A DNA stretch of 64,000 nt from Begonia masoniana (Eukaryota; Streptophyta; Magnoliopsida; Cucurbitales; Begoniaceae). The translations under genes and the position numbers were made by a program. This document shows, piece after piece, positions 1 through 12,288 of the stretch. The DNA is taken from positions 28,511,201 through 28,575,200 of the forward strand of contig CM039510.1 in the NCBI GenBank assembly GCA_022432975.1, given 5' to 3'. The notes below the pieces were generated by a model. That model made no database searches, was not told where the DNA came from, and saw nothing but the letters and a program-made list of their open reading frames with translations. Position 1 is the first letter of the stretch, and the number at the start of each line of letters is the position of its first letter.

Positions 1-858
1 GACATACTCACCCGACTTCCATTACACTTCTTCTGCCGATGACGTCAGCCGGAAGACATACTCACCCGACTTCCATTACACTTCTTCTGCCGATGACGTC
101 AGCCGGAAGACATACTCACCCGACTTCCATTACACTTCTTCTGCCGATGACGTCAGCCGGAAGACATACTCACCCGACTTCCATTACACTTCTTCTGCCG
201 ATGACGTCAGCCGGAAGACATACTCACCCGACTTCCATTACACTTCTTCTGCCGATGACGTCAGCCGGAAGACATACTCACCCGACTTCCATTACACTTC
301 TTCTGCCGATGACGTCAGCCGGAAGACAAATGCTTTCCTCTTCCGATGACGTCAGCCGGAAGACATACTCACCCGACTTCCATTACACTTCTTCTGCCGA
401 TGACGTCAGCCGGAAGACAAATGCTTTCCTCTTCCGATGACGTCAGCCGGAAGACATACTCACCCGACTTCCATTACACTTCTTCTGCCGATGACGTCAG
501 CCGGAAGACAAATGCTTTCCTCTTCCGATGACGTCAGCCGGAAGACAATTACTTTACTCTTCCGATGACGTCAGCCGGAAGACATACTCACCCGACTTCC
601 CTTACACTTCTTCTGCCGATGACGTCAGCCGGAAGACAAATGCTTTCCTCTTCCGATGACGTCAGCCGGAAGACATACTCACCCGACTTCCATTACACTT
701 CTTCTGCCGATGACGTCAGCCGGAAGACAAATGCTTTCCTCTTCCGATGACGTCAGCCGGAAGACATACTCACCCGACTTCCATTACACTTCTTCTGCCG
801 ATGACGTCAGCCGGAAGACAAATGCTTTACTCTTCCGATGACGTCAGCCGGAAGACAA
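1..858. repeat. 54-bp/37-bp tandem array with 18 TGACGTCA palindromes
   Basis: Units of 54 bp and 37 bp share the core GATGACGTCAGCCGGAAGAC. TGACGTCA recurs from position 40 with spacings 54 x5, then mostly alternating 37 and 54, giving 18 copies by eye. The array continues beyond the window start. TGACGTCA is a palindromic CRE/TGA-type bZIP target in plants (established knowledge). That it acts as an LTR enhancer is inference. Confidence 0.9.
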
Positions 859-1317
859 CATGAGACATCTACCGGTAGACTTCCCTCTTCCGATAGACAT
901 CAACACAATTCCTTTCAACAGAACGCAATAAACCTCTACACATATCCACTGATACAAAATTATTCAATTCCCACCAATGGACTAAACAACCTGTCTATAA
1001 CCCGAGAAAGATTCGACTATATAACAGACTTAAAACATTTTACCAAAAATCCATTCATAACACTCCAAGTCATTGTATTGATCAAAATCAGTAAGAACAT
1101 GAAAATCAGAAATTCTCGAAAACGAAGTCAAGCAGCTGTAATCTCCTTTACTAAAAACTCCATATACTCAATTTAATTCATTATCCACTAAACCTCTACA
1201 TCTGTAAACAACATGCTAAACCGCCCCATCAGTTACCATGTCGAGGCCTGAATGCACTCCTCCAACGTCCACTATTCCTCAACAAGATCAGGAGACACAC
1301 CTGCTAACACTTCTTCA

Positions 1318-1781
1318 CCTACATCACAAAACTCATCTATTAGCCTAATGCTAAGTAAGTAAAGCAGTATATGAATGAAATAAAATGCTGAGCTTAAACT
1401 CCTAAATATGCAGTTTCTATTTTCTCCTCTCAGTGGCATATATATTCGTTCATATCATGATCAGATCCCATGGTTCCCTTGGGAGTGGGATCAATTCTCC
1501 CAATGTCTACATCCTCATACTCAATTAAGGGGCGGATGAATTCCCTTAACAGCTGATCTGATCCCATGGTTCCCTTGGGAGTGGGATCAATTCTCCCAAT
1601 GTCTACATCCTCATACTCAATTAAGGGGCGGATGAATTCCCTTAACAGCTGATCTGTCGCATACAGTTCATACCTTACCATTCCTTACATGAAATTCATT
1701 TTCGTAACTTTTAACAAAAACATGATGCATGGACAATAGAAATATTCAAGCAAACATAAACCTACTGTTTTGTGATGTAGG
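1318..1781 (-). other. Paired-strand domain of LTR family A
   Basis: cctacatcacaaaac at 1318-1332 is the perfect 15-nt reverse complement of gttttgtgatgtagg at 1767-1781. Beside the first lies an inverted repeat ttagc-ctaat-gctaa (1340-1354). Beside the second lies gcccgaaggc (1781-1790), which in sense orientation is a GCC-UUCG-GGC hairpin. The sense-strand donor-like GTAAGT is at 1805-1810. The loop between the strands holds the 96-bp duplication. Confidence 0.7.
1464..1655. repeat. 96-bp tandem duplication inside LTR
   Basis: Two 96-bp units begin at 1464 and 1560. Each contains two inverted repeats: gatccca...tgggatc and ttaaggg...cccttaa. Related pairs occur at about 59358-59540 and 25130-25310 in the other family A LTRs, always inside the paired-strand domain. 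Confidence 0.85.
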
Positions 1782-2329
1782 CCCGAAGGCACAAGCAATA
1801 CTTTACTTACCTGGATTCCTTGCAAATGCTCGGTTAAGAGCTACTTCGGGGGTTTGTTCACCTATATTCATAAACAGAACGTTAAACCTCAATCTAAGCT
1901 ATTCAGAAATCTAAGGAGTGGGTTGGGCATTTCTATTTATCTAACATTCCCGATTCTGCTCTAATCCTCAAGCAGAATCTCTCACTCGTAACATTAACAA
2001 AATGCATACGTTGGGATCCTTAAGCTACCTAGGTACTAAAATCAGCAATTAATCGAATCAAAACTCACCTGGGTTGGAGGAATCGGTGAGGAAATCGCCT
2101 AGAGAGCTCTGCTGGGTTGAGCTGAAAACCGAGAGTGAAATGAGTATGACGGCTATACCTCATTTACTCTTTCCTTAAATACGTTATCCATTTGCAAAAT
2201 TGACAATTACCCTTATGCCCTCACTTAGTTACTCATTAACCTAATTGATTTTACCCCTAATTTCATTCTATAAAATTCACACTTAGAAGATTAATAGATT
2301 ATTTTAATTCTAATAAACCGGGTGTTACA

Positions 2330-3874
2330 AAAACCCCCTGATACTCCTAGCATAAGGGCCCAGCTAAGAGTGCCAGACGGTTATCTCCAGTATCAAGCTC
2401 CAAATGACACAGCAGAAAACCAATGCATGAACAATATCAAAATGCATGTATGAAACCATCTACGCGCCAAACATGACATTTACAACCCAGAAGACAGTAC
2501 GAATCAATCAAAAGTATACATATATGTAATATTAGGTAATACGTAGTAAGTATAATATCTCATACCTTTGAGGCGAATCCTCCTATCCTCAGTGAACCGT
2601 GGCTCCTCAGGAATTGCTTCTAAATCAGTAAAATCCTCCAAATCTGAGAAACAACACAAGGAAGGAACCCCGTTAAGGTCCAATTTGGTCCAGAAACGAT
2701 ATAAACTACGAACCGGGGCGAAAATGGGCAAAAATGGCTCGGGTTGACTTTTGGTCAAAAAGTCAACGGTCAAAGTCAACGGTCAAAGTCAAAGTCAACA
2801 GTTAAAGTCAAGGGTCAACGGTCAAAGTCAACCCGTTGACTTTGACTGACCTGACCGGTTCGGTTCGGCTCGGACCGGTTCGGTTCGGTTCGGACCGGTT
2901 CGGGTCGAACCCAAGTCGGTTTGGTCGGGTCTGGCTCGAATCGGGCTGACCCGGTTCGGTTTGGTCTGGGTCGGACCTAATCGGGTCGGGCCAGCAATGG
3001 CTGGGTTGACCCGGCCTAATGGGCTGGGTCAGACTCAGCCCAATGGGCCCAAGCCAAACCCGGCCCAAAAGGCCATGGGTCTGGGTCCAGCCTGGCCCGA
3101 AACCGGATCGGGCTAGGCCAAACCCAGTCGGCCCAACTCGGCCCTGGGCCTGAGTCAACTCGGCCTTGGGCCTGAGTCAACTCGGCCCAAAGCCCGAGTT
3201 GACTCAGCCCACGGTCGAGTTGACTCGACCGTCGGCCGCCGAACGTCGGCGAAGCTCCGGCGACCCTCCGGCGACGAAACCCGCGGCGAAAAAACACGAT
3301 TTCTTACCTTTTTTTCGCCAAAATCGCTTCCAACACGTTCCTAACGACTTTTCGAGTCGATCCCTGCCAAAAACACCAAGAAATCGACCCCAAAAACTCA
3401 GATCTAACGAAATCTAAAAACCCGAAACTTCTCGGGCGAAAATCGAGAGTAATACGGCTTACCTTCGAAAACGCTTTCCACAAACGTCGATCTACGCTTC
3501 GAGACGAACGTTTTGACACCAAAAACTCGACGAACGGAGGCGGATCGGACGTCGGCGCTTTCTCCCTCTCTCGGTTCTCTCTCCTTCTGTTTTGTGGTTC
3601 TGTCGGCAGGTAGGCAGGGATAAGGTTTCTATTAGAAACCTTATCTCTTAACATTTAATTCAATTTATTTTATTTATGAATTAACTTAATTGTTTTATTT
3701 TATATTTTATTTATTTAAATCTTTTATTTATTTTATAATAAAACCGTTTGAGGATTCGATTTCTAATTTCAATTCCTATCGGAAATTAGCGAAATTAATC
3801 CCAAAATTTACACTCTAAATTACGCGAAAAATTTACCCAAATTTTTACAAAATTAAAATTTGACGGGTTTTACA
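2330..3874 (-). mobile_element. Partial LTR-like sequence ending TGTAAAACCCG (minus)
   Basis: The right boundary gacgggttttaca (ending 3874) has the form of a plant Ty3 LTR terminus on the minus strand. The sequence is rich in short GGTCAAC and CGGTTCGG repeats, like other LTRs here (for example 30120-30300). Its left part is displaced by the family A LTR in this copy, whereas in copy 2 it continues leftward toward the N gap. I see no internal coding region, so assignment to an element is inferred from the terminus and composition. Confidence 0.55.
2755..2850. repeat. GGTCAAAGTCAAC short tandem repeat
   Basis: Imperfect repeats of GTCAACGGTCAAA. The array is about 26 bp longer in the other copy (46738-46858), so it is a length-variable minisatellite that distinguishes the two segments. 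Confidence 0.8.
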
Positions 3875-4665
3875 CATCTAATGAAAATTATCTTCGGCTT
3901 ATGTTTTGGCTAAGAGAGAGACAAGAGATGAGGTGTCAAGCCATAAACATGGTGAGCCATCAACCATGCTTTATTGTCTACATCTACAATATTCTCTTTT
4001 TCTTATTCATTAATAGACATATTTCACTTTGCCTCTTCAGAAAATGTATTAAGTCTAAAGAAATGATAATTTTTCTTCTTAGGGGCTTTCACATTTAGCC
4101 CGTAGATTTTGGCTCAATTATTTTTTTTTATAAGAAACTTTACTCTTCTAAACAAAATTTTATTCTTTTACCAGTATTACTTAATCCTTGGGAATTCACC
4201 AACTTCTCTATCTCCAAATCATAAAATACACCTCAACACTATTTAAAATATTATTCAATGGGAACTATTAAAAATTTAAACACTAAAGCCTCATTTACAT
4301 ATATAAAATCATGCGTCGGTGTTAGAGGATCCATCAATTATAACACATGCACACGTATCATTAAGCATCTAAGGTTTCACATTCCACAAATTTATGAAAT
4401 TAACCAAACCGGTTACGGTGGGCATAGCTTGATTTAAATGGAAACTAAAGATTACTTCCTTGTATTTGTGTAACTTTAGTTTATTTTTATTTTTGACTAG
4501 GATTAGTATCTTTAACTTAAGATGAGCGGTTTGCCACGTGGCGGAGAAGTAAGACAGATGATACATGCGTAGAACCACCCATTCAGATAACACCTTATCC
4601 TGATCCAATATCTTCTTCCTCGTCAAATACTTGAATCCCACATCTGAAGAGAGAGAGAGAGAGAC
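3875..4665 (+). promoter_or_regulatory. psbO upstream region
   Basis: AT-rich non-coding sequence between the LTR remnant and the psbO start codon. A perfect G-box palindrome GCCACGTGGC lies at 4533-4542. An I-box (GATAAG on the minus strand) lies at 4594-4599, with a GATAA at 4586-4590 and a CCAAT at 4605-4609. These are the element types usual in light-regulated photosynthesis promoters. A GA-rich stretch immediately precedes the ATG and is probably 5' UTR. I see no convincing TATA box at the expected distance. Short open frames in the stretch do not look coding. Confidence 0.65.
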
Positions 4666-5794
4666 ATGGCGGCCTCAATGCAAGCAGCAGCAACTCTTAT
4701 GCAGCCAACGAGCAAGAGTGGGTTGGCGTCAAGAAATCACAGCAGCATTCAGCTGAGGTCATCATCTCAGACTCAGACCCTTTCGAAGGCGTTCGGAGCT
4801 GAGTGTGGGGGCGGCAGAGTGAGCTGCTCTCTCCAGTCTCATCTGAAAGACTTGGCCAACAGCTGCTTAGACGCCACCAAGCTCGCATCCTTCGCCCTCG
4901 CCGCTTCTGCCCTCGTCGTCTCTGTAATTTTTTCTTGCCCACACAATTTTACCTTGCTTCTGCGTAGTTGTTCTGAGAAACAGAGGTGAATTACTGGAGA
5001 TTATGTGATATGATGTTTTGTTTTTATCTTTCTTTCAGGGAGCAAGTGCAGAAGGAGTTCCAAAGAGACTGACTTTCGATGAAATCCAAAGCAAAACATA
5101 CATGGAGGTGAAGGGCACCGGAACGGCCAACCAGTGCCCCTCCATCGACGGCGGGGTTGACTCCTTCGCCTTCAAGCCCGGGAAATACACCGCCAAAAAG
5201 TTATGCCTTGAGCCCACTTCCTTCACCGTAAAGGCCGAGGGGGTCAACAAGAATTCACCGCCGGCGTTCCAGGACACCAAGCTCATGACTCGCCTCACCT
5301 ACACACTCGACGAGATTGAAGGCCCCTTTGAGGTCTCCTCCGACGGCTCCATCAAGTTCGAGGAGAAAGACGGCATCGATTACGCTGCCGTCACTGTCCA
5401 ACTCCCTGGCGGTGAGCGTGTCCCTTTCCTCTTTACAGTCAAGCAGCTCGTCGCCTCCGGTAAACCGGAGAGCTTCAGTGGAAGTTTCCTGGTGCCATCG
5501 TACCGTGGCTCTTCTTTCTTGGACCCGAAGGGAAGAGGTGGGTCGACTGGTTATGATAACGCCGTCGCTTTGCCTGCCGGAGGACGAGGAGACGAAGAGG
5601 AGCTCGCGAAGGAGAATGTGAAGAATACGGCATCTTCTACAGGGACAATAACTCTGAGTGTGACGAAGAGCAAGCCTGAAACCGGGGAGGTGATCGGAGT
5701 TTTTGAGAGCCTTCAGCCGTCGGATACTGATTTGGGTGCAAAAACTCCAAAAGATGTTAAAATCACTGGTATCTGGTACGCTCAGCTTGAGTAG
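4666..5794 (+). CDS. psbO: psbO, oxygen-evolving enhancer protein 1 (33-kDa PSII subunit), copy 1
   Basis: PsbO is the extrinsic lumenal protein that stabilises the Mn4CaO5 cluster of photosystem II. There are two exons: 4666-4923 (86 codons) and 5039-5794, separated by a 115-nt GT...AG phase-0 intron (4924-5038). The product is 337 residues. Residues 1 to about 60 form a Ser/Thr-rich chloroplast transit peptide. Residues about 61-90 form a lumen-targeting signal with a hydrophobic run ([11 protein letters not shown]) and an Ala-Ser-Ala cleavage site. The mature protein therefore starts [13 protein letters not shown] and is 247 residues, the usual length. The conserved disulfide cysteines are at mature positions 29 and 52, and the C-terminus [10 protein letters not shown] is intact. 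The start was chosen because it gives the standard transit peptide just after the GA-rich leader. No defect is visible. AATAAA-like sequence at about 5938 may serve polyadenylation and lies inside a foldback element. Confidence 0.97.
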
Positions 5795-5902
5795 CCATAG
5801 CCATCTCCTCTCTTACTGTCCATGCATGGTGTTAATGTAAGGAAAAAAAGAAAAGAAGGAAAAGCCATTGTTGGTTCTTTGTGTTCTGGTGAAATTACCG
5901 AT

Positions 5903-7112
5903 TATGGACATCAACAATGAATTTTTTTCAATTCAAACAATAAATAAACGTCGTGAGCAATACAAACTATAAAGTATAAAAAATATGACAATTCAAACTA
6001 CGCCGGACGGATGCTTAAAAATATCGTCCATTCGTTCACTGTTCACTTGAACAGTGAATGAACGGACGCTTAAAAATATCGTCCGTTCACGGTTTACGTG
6101 AACAATAATCGTTTTATAAATTAATTTTTAAAAAATAATAAACGATAATGGATCTACTTAAAATTTTTATCACATATTCACCACGCTATGAGAAGATAAT
6201 CTGAAAATTTTTGTGATTTTACAATAGTTATATGATTTATTATAATTTTTTTACGTATGTTTTATAAAATAATTCACTAAAATTACAATAAATCGTACAA
6301 GTGTTAGAAAATTACGAAAATATTTAGATTATCTTCTCGTGACATGAAAAATATGTGATAAAAGTTTTAACTAAATCCAATATCGTTTATAGTTTTTAAA
6401 AATTAATTTATAAAACAGAAAAAGAACGAAAGTAAATAGTACTGTTCATGAGAACAGTGAACGGACTGACTGTATTTTTAAGCGTCCATCCGTTCACTGT
6501 TCACATGAACAGTGAACAGACAGACGGTGTTTTTAAGCGTCCATCCGTTCACTGTTCACGTGAACAGTAAGTGTTTACGTTTGTTTCTTCTCTGTTTTAT
6601 AAATTAGTTTTTAAAAAATACTAAACGATATTGACTTTACTTAAAATTTTTATCACATATTCACTACGTTATGAGAAGATAATCTGAAAATTTGCGTGAT
6701 TTTCTAACACTTGTACGATTTATTGTAATTTTAGTTAATTATTTTATAAAACATATGTAAAACAATTATAATAAATCATATAAATATTGTAAAATCACGA
6801 AACTTTTCATATTATCTTCCCATAATGTGGTAAATATGTGATAAAAATTTTAAGTAAATCTAATATTGTTTATTATTTTTTAAAAATTAATTTATAAAAC
6901 GTCCACTGTTCACGTGAACAATGGACGGGCGGACGGTATTTTTAAGCATCCGTCCGTTCACTGTTCACGTGAATAGTGAACGAACGGATGATATTTTTAA
7001 GCGTCCATCAGCGTGGTCTGAATTGTTACATTTTTTATACTTTATGGTTTGTATTGTTCAAAACGTTATTTTATGGTTTGAATTGAAAAAAAATTCATAG
7101 TTTATGCCCATA
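5903..7112. mobile_element. Foldback/MITE-like element with long terminal inverted repeats, copy 1
   Basis: About 150 bp at the left end (tatggaca...; 5903 to about 6070) is an imperfect inverted copy of the right end (about 6955-7112; tttatgcccataa). The interior holds several palindromes built on CGTTCACTGTTCACGTGAACAGTGAACG-type arms and two further imperfect palindromes of about 300 bp (about 6115-6420 and 6595-6900), each with a tttataaattaa flank. There is no open frame of note, so it is non-autonomous. I could not settle the target-site duplication. It starts about 110 bp after the psbO stop codon. Confidence 0.8.
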
Positions 7113-8335
7113 ATTAATAATTACACTTCTCTTAATAAGCACTCTCATCATTATTGTCATTTTCCTTAGAATTGCATTCACATACTAATCTAAATCCTCA
7201 AACCCACATGAATTTCTAGCAAACTAATTTGGCACATACTAATCTTTGTTATCATTTTTTTCTCGGTCATTACTATCTGTTGACGTGCTTCCACTCTTGG
7301 TGTTTATTTCTTTATGTCCATTAGGAAATGAAAATTAGGAAAGAAACTCTCAATTCTCTAGTTTTTCATCTTCCTCAGTCCGAACGGGAGACCAACCACG
7401 TTAAAAGTGCTTGGTTGAATGACAACCAATCGTCAAGACCTAAGATTTGATCTATGGTTCACAGCGAAATGGTTTGAATTCTATCGTAATGATTATAAGA
7501 ATTAAAATTCATAATGAATGAAAATGTACATGTATGCAATACTAGGTATAAATTATATAGACAAAAGTCAAAGAAGGAAATGAATCAAGTCATCATCAAA
7601 GGTAAGGAAAGTAAAGCACTTTGAAACAAAGACATAACTAATTCTAGTCATCATAATTCTTTCCTGGAAAAAAATAAGTAGGGGTGAGTAAACTAAATTC
7701 AATAGAAATTCTATCACTTTACTAAATTCATGTAAATTAGATTTTTATGATTAGTCAATTAAACACATGAGCTGGAAAAATATGTAAGCATGGATTTATT
7801 TTCCAAAACTTTTATCATTTGAAAAAAAAATGCTCCTTAAGTCATCAGTTGGCTGAGTATCAAGATATAAACTAATACTTAAGCAAGAAAATAGGATTTT
7901 CAACTAAGATCACGTGCCCAATACACTCAAAAGCTATGGCCGGAATCTCAAATAAAATAACATACATGTTGAAAATAAACATGTAAAAGTAACACAAGAT
8001 ATGGTTCTTAGTAAATAAAAAATAAAGATTTTGAATATTACGATTCATATACAAATATAGTAAAGGAAACTCTTACCTCGATAAAGGTGAGTCTTCTTGT
8101 CATTGGGAACATTATCCTAATGAATCGACTCAAAGTCCACAAATTCGTATGAACCTACAACAACACAAATATCAGAATCTCATCTAAAAATCTAGGGATA
8201 TAATGGTTAGGTCTTATACTCACAAACCATAACCAACATTTCACAATTCTCCTCTTTGATTCTGAGTTTTCCCAACAAACAATATGAGGTTGCACCATCA
8301 GCTCAATTAAGAGTTTAAACATTCTGGCTTCCTAC
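7113..8335. other. Non-coding AT-rich stretch
   Basis: I see no gene, RNA or clear repeat terminus in this stretch. It may include the unrecognised 3' flank or LTR of the decayed copia element that follows. The 60-codon minus-strand open frame near 7872-8054 has no recognisable features. Confidence 0.5.
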
Positions 8336-11300
8336 CAAATCTAAAGCATCAGCTGGATTTTCCTCCTAAGCAGTCTTCTTAACTTTTATGCTCCCTACTT
8401 TGATAATTTCCAGAATAAAGTAGAACTGCATATCAATGTGCTTTATTCTTTCATGAAATTTGGATTCTTCGTGAGGAAGATAGCACTTTGGCTATCACAA
8501 CAAATGGTAGCGTCCGAACCATTTATTCCAAATTCAGAAGCTACCACATTTCGTCCTTGAAATCTTTAGAAGCGGAGATAAATTTTGCTTATGTTGTTGA
8601 TAATGTAACCACATTCTGAAGACAAGATTTCCAACTGACATATCTTTCATAAATGATGAAAATGTAACCAGAAGTCAACCTTCTTGTGTTGATAAAGCCG
8701 ACATCATTGACATCAACATACCAATGAACTTTTCTTGGACTTGTCATGTATTTGCTAATGATACTCACATAAAATGATAAAATAGGGGAGTACAAACCAT
8801 TGAGTACACAATGTGCCCATTATATTTGCACATAGAATCTTCTGCATAAATGTTTCTTCCTTTCCATAACTTTGTTGTTGTTTCTTTGACAATCTAAAAT
8901 GACCTCCAAGTGTTGCTTGAACACCTTTAAGATTTCCCAGCTCAAACCTGTGAAGGACTCTTTCAAGATAATTTTCTTGAGCTAAATAGAGTTTAGTTTC
9001 CTTGTTTCTTACAATGTCAATACCAAGAATGTGTTTTTGGCCTCAAGATCTTTCATGTAAAACTTTTTTTCTAATTAAAGTTTCGAATATGAAATTTCGG
9101 ATTTGCTATGTTCTGCAATGAGTATGTCCTCAACGTATAGAAGAACAAACAGTATGTCATCCTTATTCTTCTTCATCACATAAACGCAATTATCATGTTT
9201 GGATTTCATGCTTCAAAACCCTCTGGCTAGGCCATAAAAATTGTTTCTTCAAGATCCTGGGGTAAGAATGAAGTTTTAACATTCATTTGTTGAATCTCCA
9301 AATTCTCAGCAACAACTTTAGATAATAGAGCTCGTACACAAGTTAATTTTACCATTGGTGAGAATATCTCACTGAAATCAATATCTTTTCATTGAACAAA
9401 CTCCTTAGCTGCTAATCTAGGTTTGTATCTTTGTTTGTTTGTCACTTCAATACCTTCTTTTAAGTTGAATATTCACTTGCAACCTATTACTTTCTACTGG
9501 ATGGGTTTTTTCACTAAGTGTCTAGGTTTGATGTTTTAACAAGGACTCTATCTCTTCTTCCATGGCCTTGAGCTAGAGATTTTTATCTCCTCTTGAGACA
9601 ACTTCAGAGAAAGAAATAGGCTCAGAGTTTTCTAAATCTGAGGCAACCCTTAGATCATATGCAATTACATCCACATAACCAAGCCGTTGTGCCGGCTTAA
9701 TTATTCTTTTGGTTTTGTCCCTTGTTAGTTGATAAGCAATAGAGACATTGTCACTGATTAAGTCTTTAGAGTCGGCTTTATCACTTGACTATTGCTAGCT
9801 TACTTGAATCATCTGTTCATTTTACTATTCTTTTCCTTGCTCCATTGAACCTGCACCTTTTGAATAATTTCAACAGGTTCATTCTCCTCTCTTTTAAGAG
9901 GAAATTTCTTTCCATTAAAGGATACATCATGACTTGTAATACTTTTCTACTGATTTCTTTCAATTGACCAAAGTTTATAGCCTCTTACTCCCTTGAGGTA
10001 TCCATGAAATTAATATTTCTTTCCACAGGGTTGGAGTTTATCTTGTTTTGCATGATCTACATACTTAGCAGGTAGTTGTGCCACACTTCAAATGTGGTCT
10101 TAAACCCCAAGAAAGGGACATAGGTTTATCAAATAACAAGTTGTTTTAACAGCCTCTACCCAGAAGGATCTCGGAAGTTCAGCTGATATAAGCATACACC
10201 AAACTCTTTCTAAAATAGTTATGTTTCATCCTTTCTGCAAGTCCATTATGCTGAGGCGTATAACTCACTATATGATGCCTCTAAATTCCTTATTCTTTAT
10301 TTTCTTCTCTCCAACACTTTCGGGCTCAACATCTTACTGCAACAAAGCAAGCTTAGGATCGAATGTAATGGAAATTGAGGTCTCACTTGGAAGATTCTTC
10401 TTTCCTCTTCGGTGAAAGAGAGCAAAAGGTGTGTGAGAGAAAGAACGAAAATAGGAGAGAAGATTTCATCCACCAATTCTAAGCAATTGGAGGTTCTCGC
10501 TCATCTCTTGGGGTCTATATCATCTAAAAACTTTTCCTCTTTCATTGGCTTATCGAAATGGGAATAGGTTGACTCAGCGTCAGGAAAAGTAAGCTCCACC
10601 TTGCCTTCCCATGATTTAATTGCGCAGCTTTGGAAAAGAGAGAATTTCAAAAAGTCACTCTCTCCAAACCACCCATAAACCATATTCTGACTTTTATCTA
10701 CAGAATATCCAATAACCAATTTCATTTAATGAATAATGGAACCTGATCCTAAAAACAAAAAAAAGTTTTTGAATAAGCATGAGTAATCATATGAAATAAC
10801 CTCCTTTGACTTTCTCAATCATAAAGCCTTTGACCTTACTCTCTTTTAAGCTTCTTTTGCCAAATCTTATTCAGTTTCATGCGAGCTCAGTTTTGTCTGA
10901 ATCTTCGTGGAAGAAGAAAAAGCGATTCACCAACCACTACATCTTTAGATCTCACCAAATCATTCAACCTGGCGGCTGCTCGCTCTTTCATTAGTGATTC
11001 GCCGGCCACTACTTATCAAATTTTTCTGAGCAGAATTCCATACTATTATCAGTTCTCAGCTTTTTGACCCCCCGACAAAGACCTGATCTTTTGTCATCGT
11101 AAAGTAAACCCAGACTCTCCTTCAATAATCATCTATAAAAGCTACAAAATAATGTGCTCTACCTTTAAAAGAAATTTTCTCTGGCCCTCACACATCATAA
11201 TGTACGTGGACCAGTATACACTAAGATGTGTGAGAAGATTTTGTAAATTTAACCCTACTGCTAGTTATGAGTATGTAGTTTTCAAATATATTTTTCTTCT

Positions 11301-12110
11301 ATAATTCAAGCAGACTCTTCTTGCTGACATGTTCAAGGTGTAAATGCCACGTATTAGTTTTATCTTCTATTTTTTCAAAAAAAAAAAAAAGAAAAAAAAA
11401 GAAAAAGGAACTTGCTTCATCAACAACAGTAACTCCTTTTAGAATATCTAGGCCATTATATAGTTCACTCTTCATAACAGTCATAATTTATTTTGTAATT
11501 CTCAAAATTCAATTTTCACACATGCATTTGAATCTAACATCCCAATTGACAGGAAGTTTCATTTCAATTGGGGTATATGCCTTACTTCTTGAATTATCCA
11601 AATACAATCATCAAACGTTTTTATTTGAATTGATCCTTCTCCTTGTATTGACAAGATTTTTTTGTCACCCAAAAGCACGTTTCCTCCTTTTACTTTTATG
11701 GAAAATTTGAAGCTATCTTTTCTTTGGAGACATGGGAAAAGAACACCCAGAGTCCAAAATTCACTGCTTCACCTGATTTCATTTATTAGGCAACCAGAAC
11801 ATTAGATGACTCGTAACCATCTGGAGCAACTGAGGCATCTCCTTTTTCAGACTTCTTTTCTACAAGCTTTTTGTTTTCATTCATATCAATCCTTTTTGTA
11901 ATGTCCTTCCCTATGATAGAAAAAACATTTTCTCCCTTGTTTAGATTTTGATCTAGATTTACCTCTTGAACTTTTATTTTTCCTTGTTTGTGGTCTTCCT
12001 CTGGCCGTCATTCCCCCTCCATCTGAATTTTCCTTTCCATCAGTTCTTTTATGAAATTCTATGAGTTTAAAGCTATCATACTCCATCCATAGTAAGTCTC
12101 TTTATCAAAG
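8336..12110 (-). pseudogene. Decayed Ty1/copia retrotransposon, copy 1
   Basis: Reading right to left on the minus strand, pieces appear in copia order. A gag zinc knuckle (CFFYHREGHYKKD) lies at 11886-12086. An integrase C-terminal region (HGYLKGVRGYKLW-like) lies near 9960-10030, with AEAVKTTCYLINK-like sequence near 10100-10170. The reverse transcriptase catalytic strip lies near 9110-9190 and reads LLYVEDIL where YVDD is expected. The RNase H region lies at 8430-8795 (TRRLTSGYIF...VSWKS, then DSQSA). Frameshifts and stops occur throughout. No LTR pair or target-site duplication was found, so this is an old, inactive copy. The gene order (integrase before RT) identifies copia rather than gypsy. 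Confidence 0.85.
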
Positions 12111-12288
12111 AACATCATGTCAATAAATCACCATATACTTTTGATAAATAACTCAAGATGATAATAGTTTGGTCTTCTTCAGTAATTTTTTGTGCAGCGA
12201 AAGTTTTGTTTCATAATTGAAATAGGTAAATAGAATAACACAAGAGAAGTAACTCTCAAAAGCGAAAAATTTAAATTAATTATCAAAA

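Larger units (their letters stand above)
1..2329 (-). mobile_element. Ty3-type LTR (family A), cut by window start
   Basis: The right end reads ccgggtgttaca, so on the minus strand the LTR begins TGTAACACCCGG, the same terminus as the LTR at 58116-60229. The two also share the segments around 1318-1360 and 1767-1810. The start of this LTR lies outside the window. Next to the boundary is aaaaccccctg, which matches 46310-46320 in the other copy of the segment, where no LTR is present, so this is an insertion into copy 1. Internal parts are a TGACGTCA-bearing array (1-858), a 96-bp tandem duplication and the paired-strand domain described separately. No coding sequence is supported; short open frames here are by-products of repeats whose period is a multiple of three. 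Confidence 0.85.

Noticed and set aside
39..841. Open frames of 61-133 codons with repeated MTSAGRHTHPTS
   Set aside because: They arise because the 54-bp repeat unit is a multiple of three inside an LTR. There is no start context, domain or non-repeat sequence.
3166..3654. Overlapping frames of 83-116 codons on both strands
   Set aside because: Low-complexity GC-rich LTR remnant with GGTCAAC and GGGTCGG repeats. Frames differ between copies by indels.
10501..10725. 74-96 codon minus-strand frame as a small gene
   Set aside because: It lies inside the decayed copia element and its length differs between the two copies because of one-base changes.
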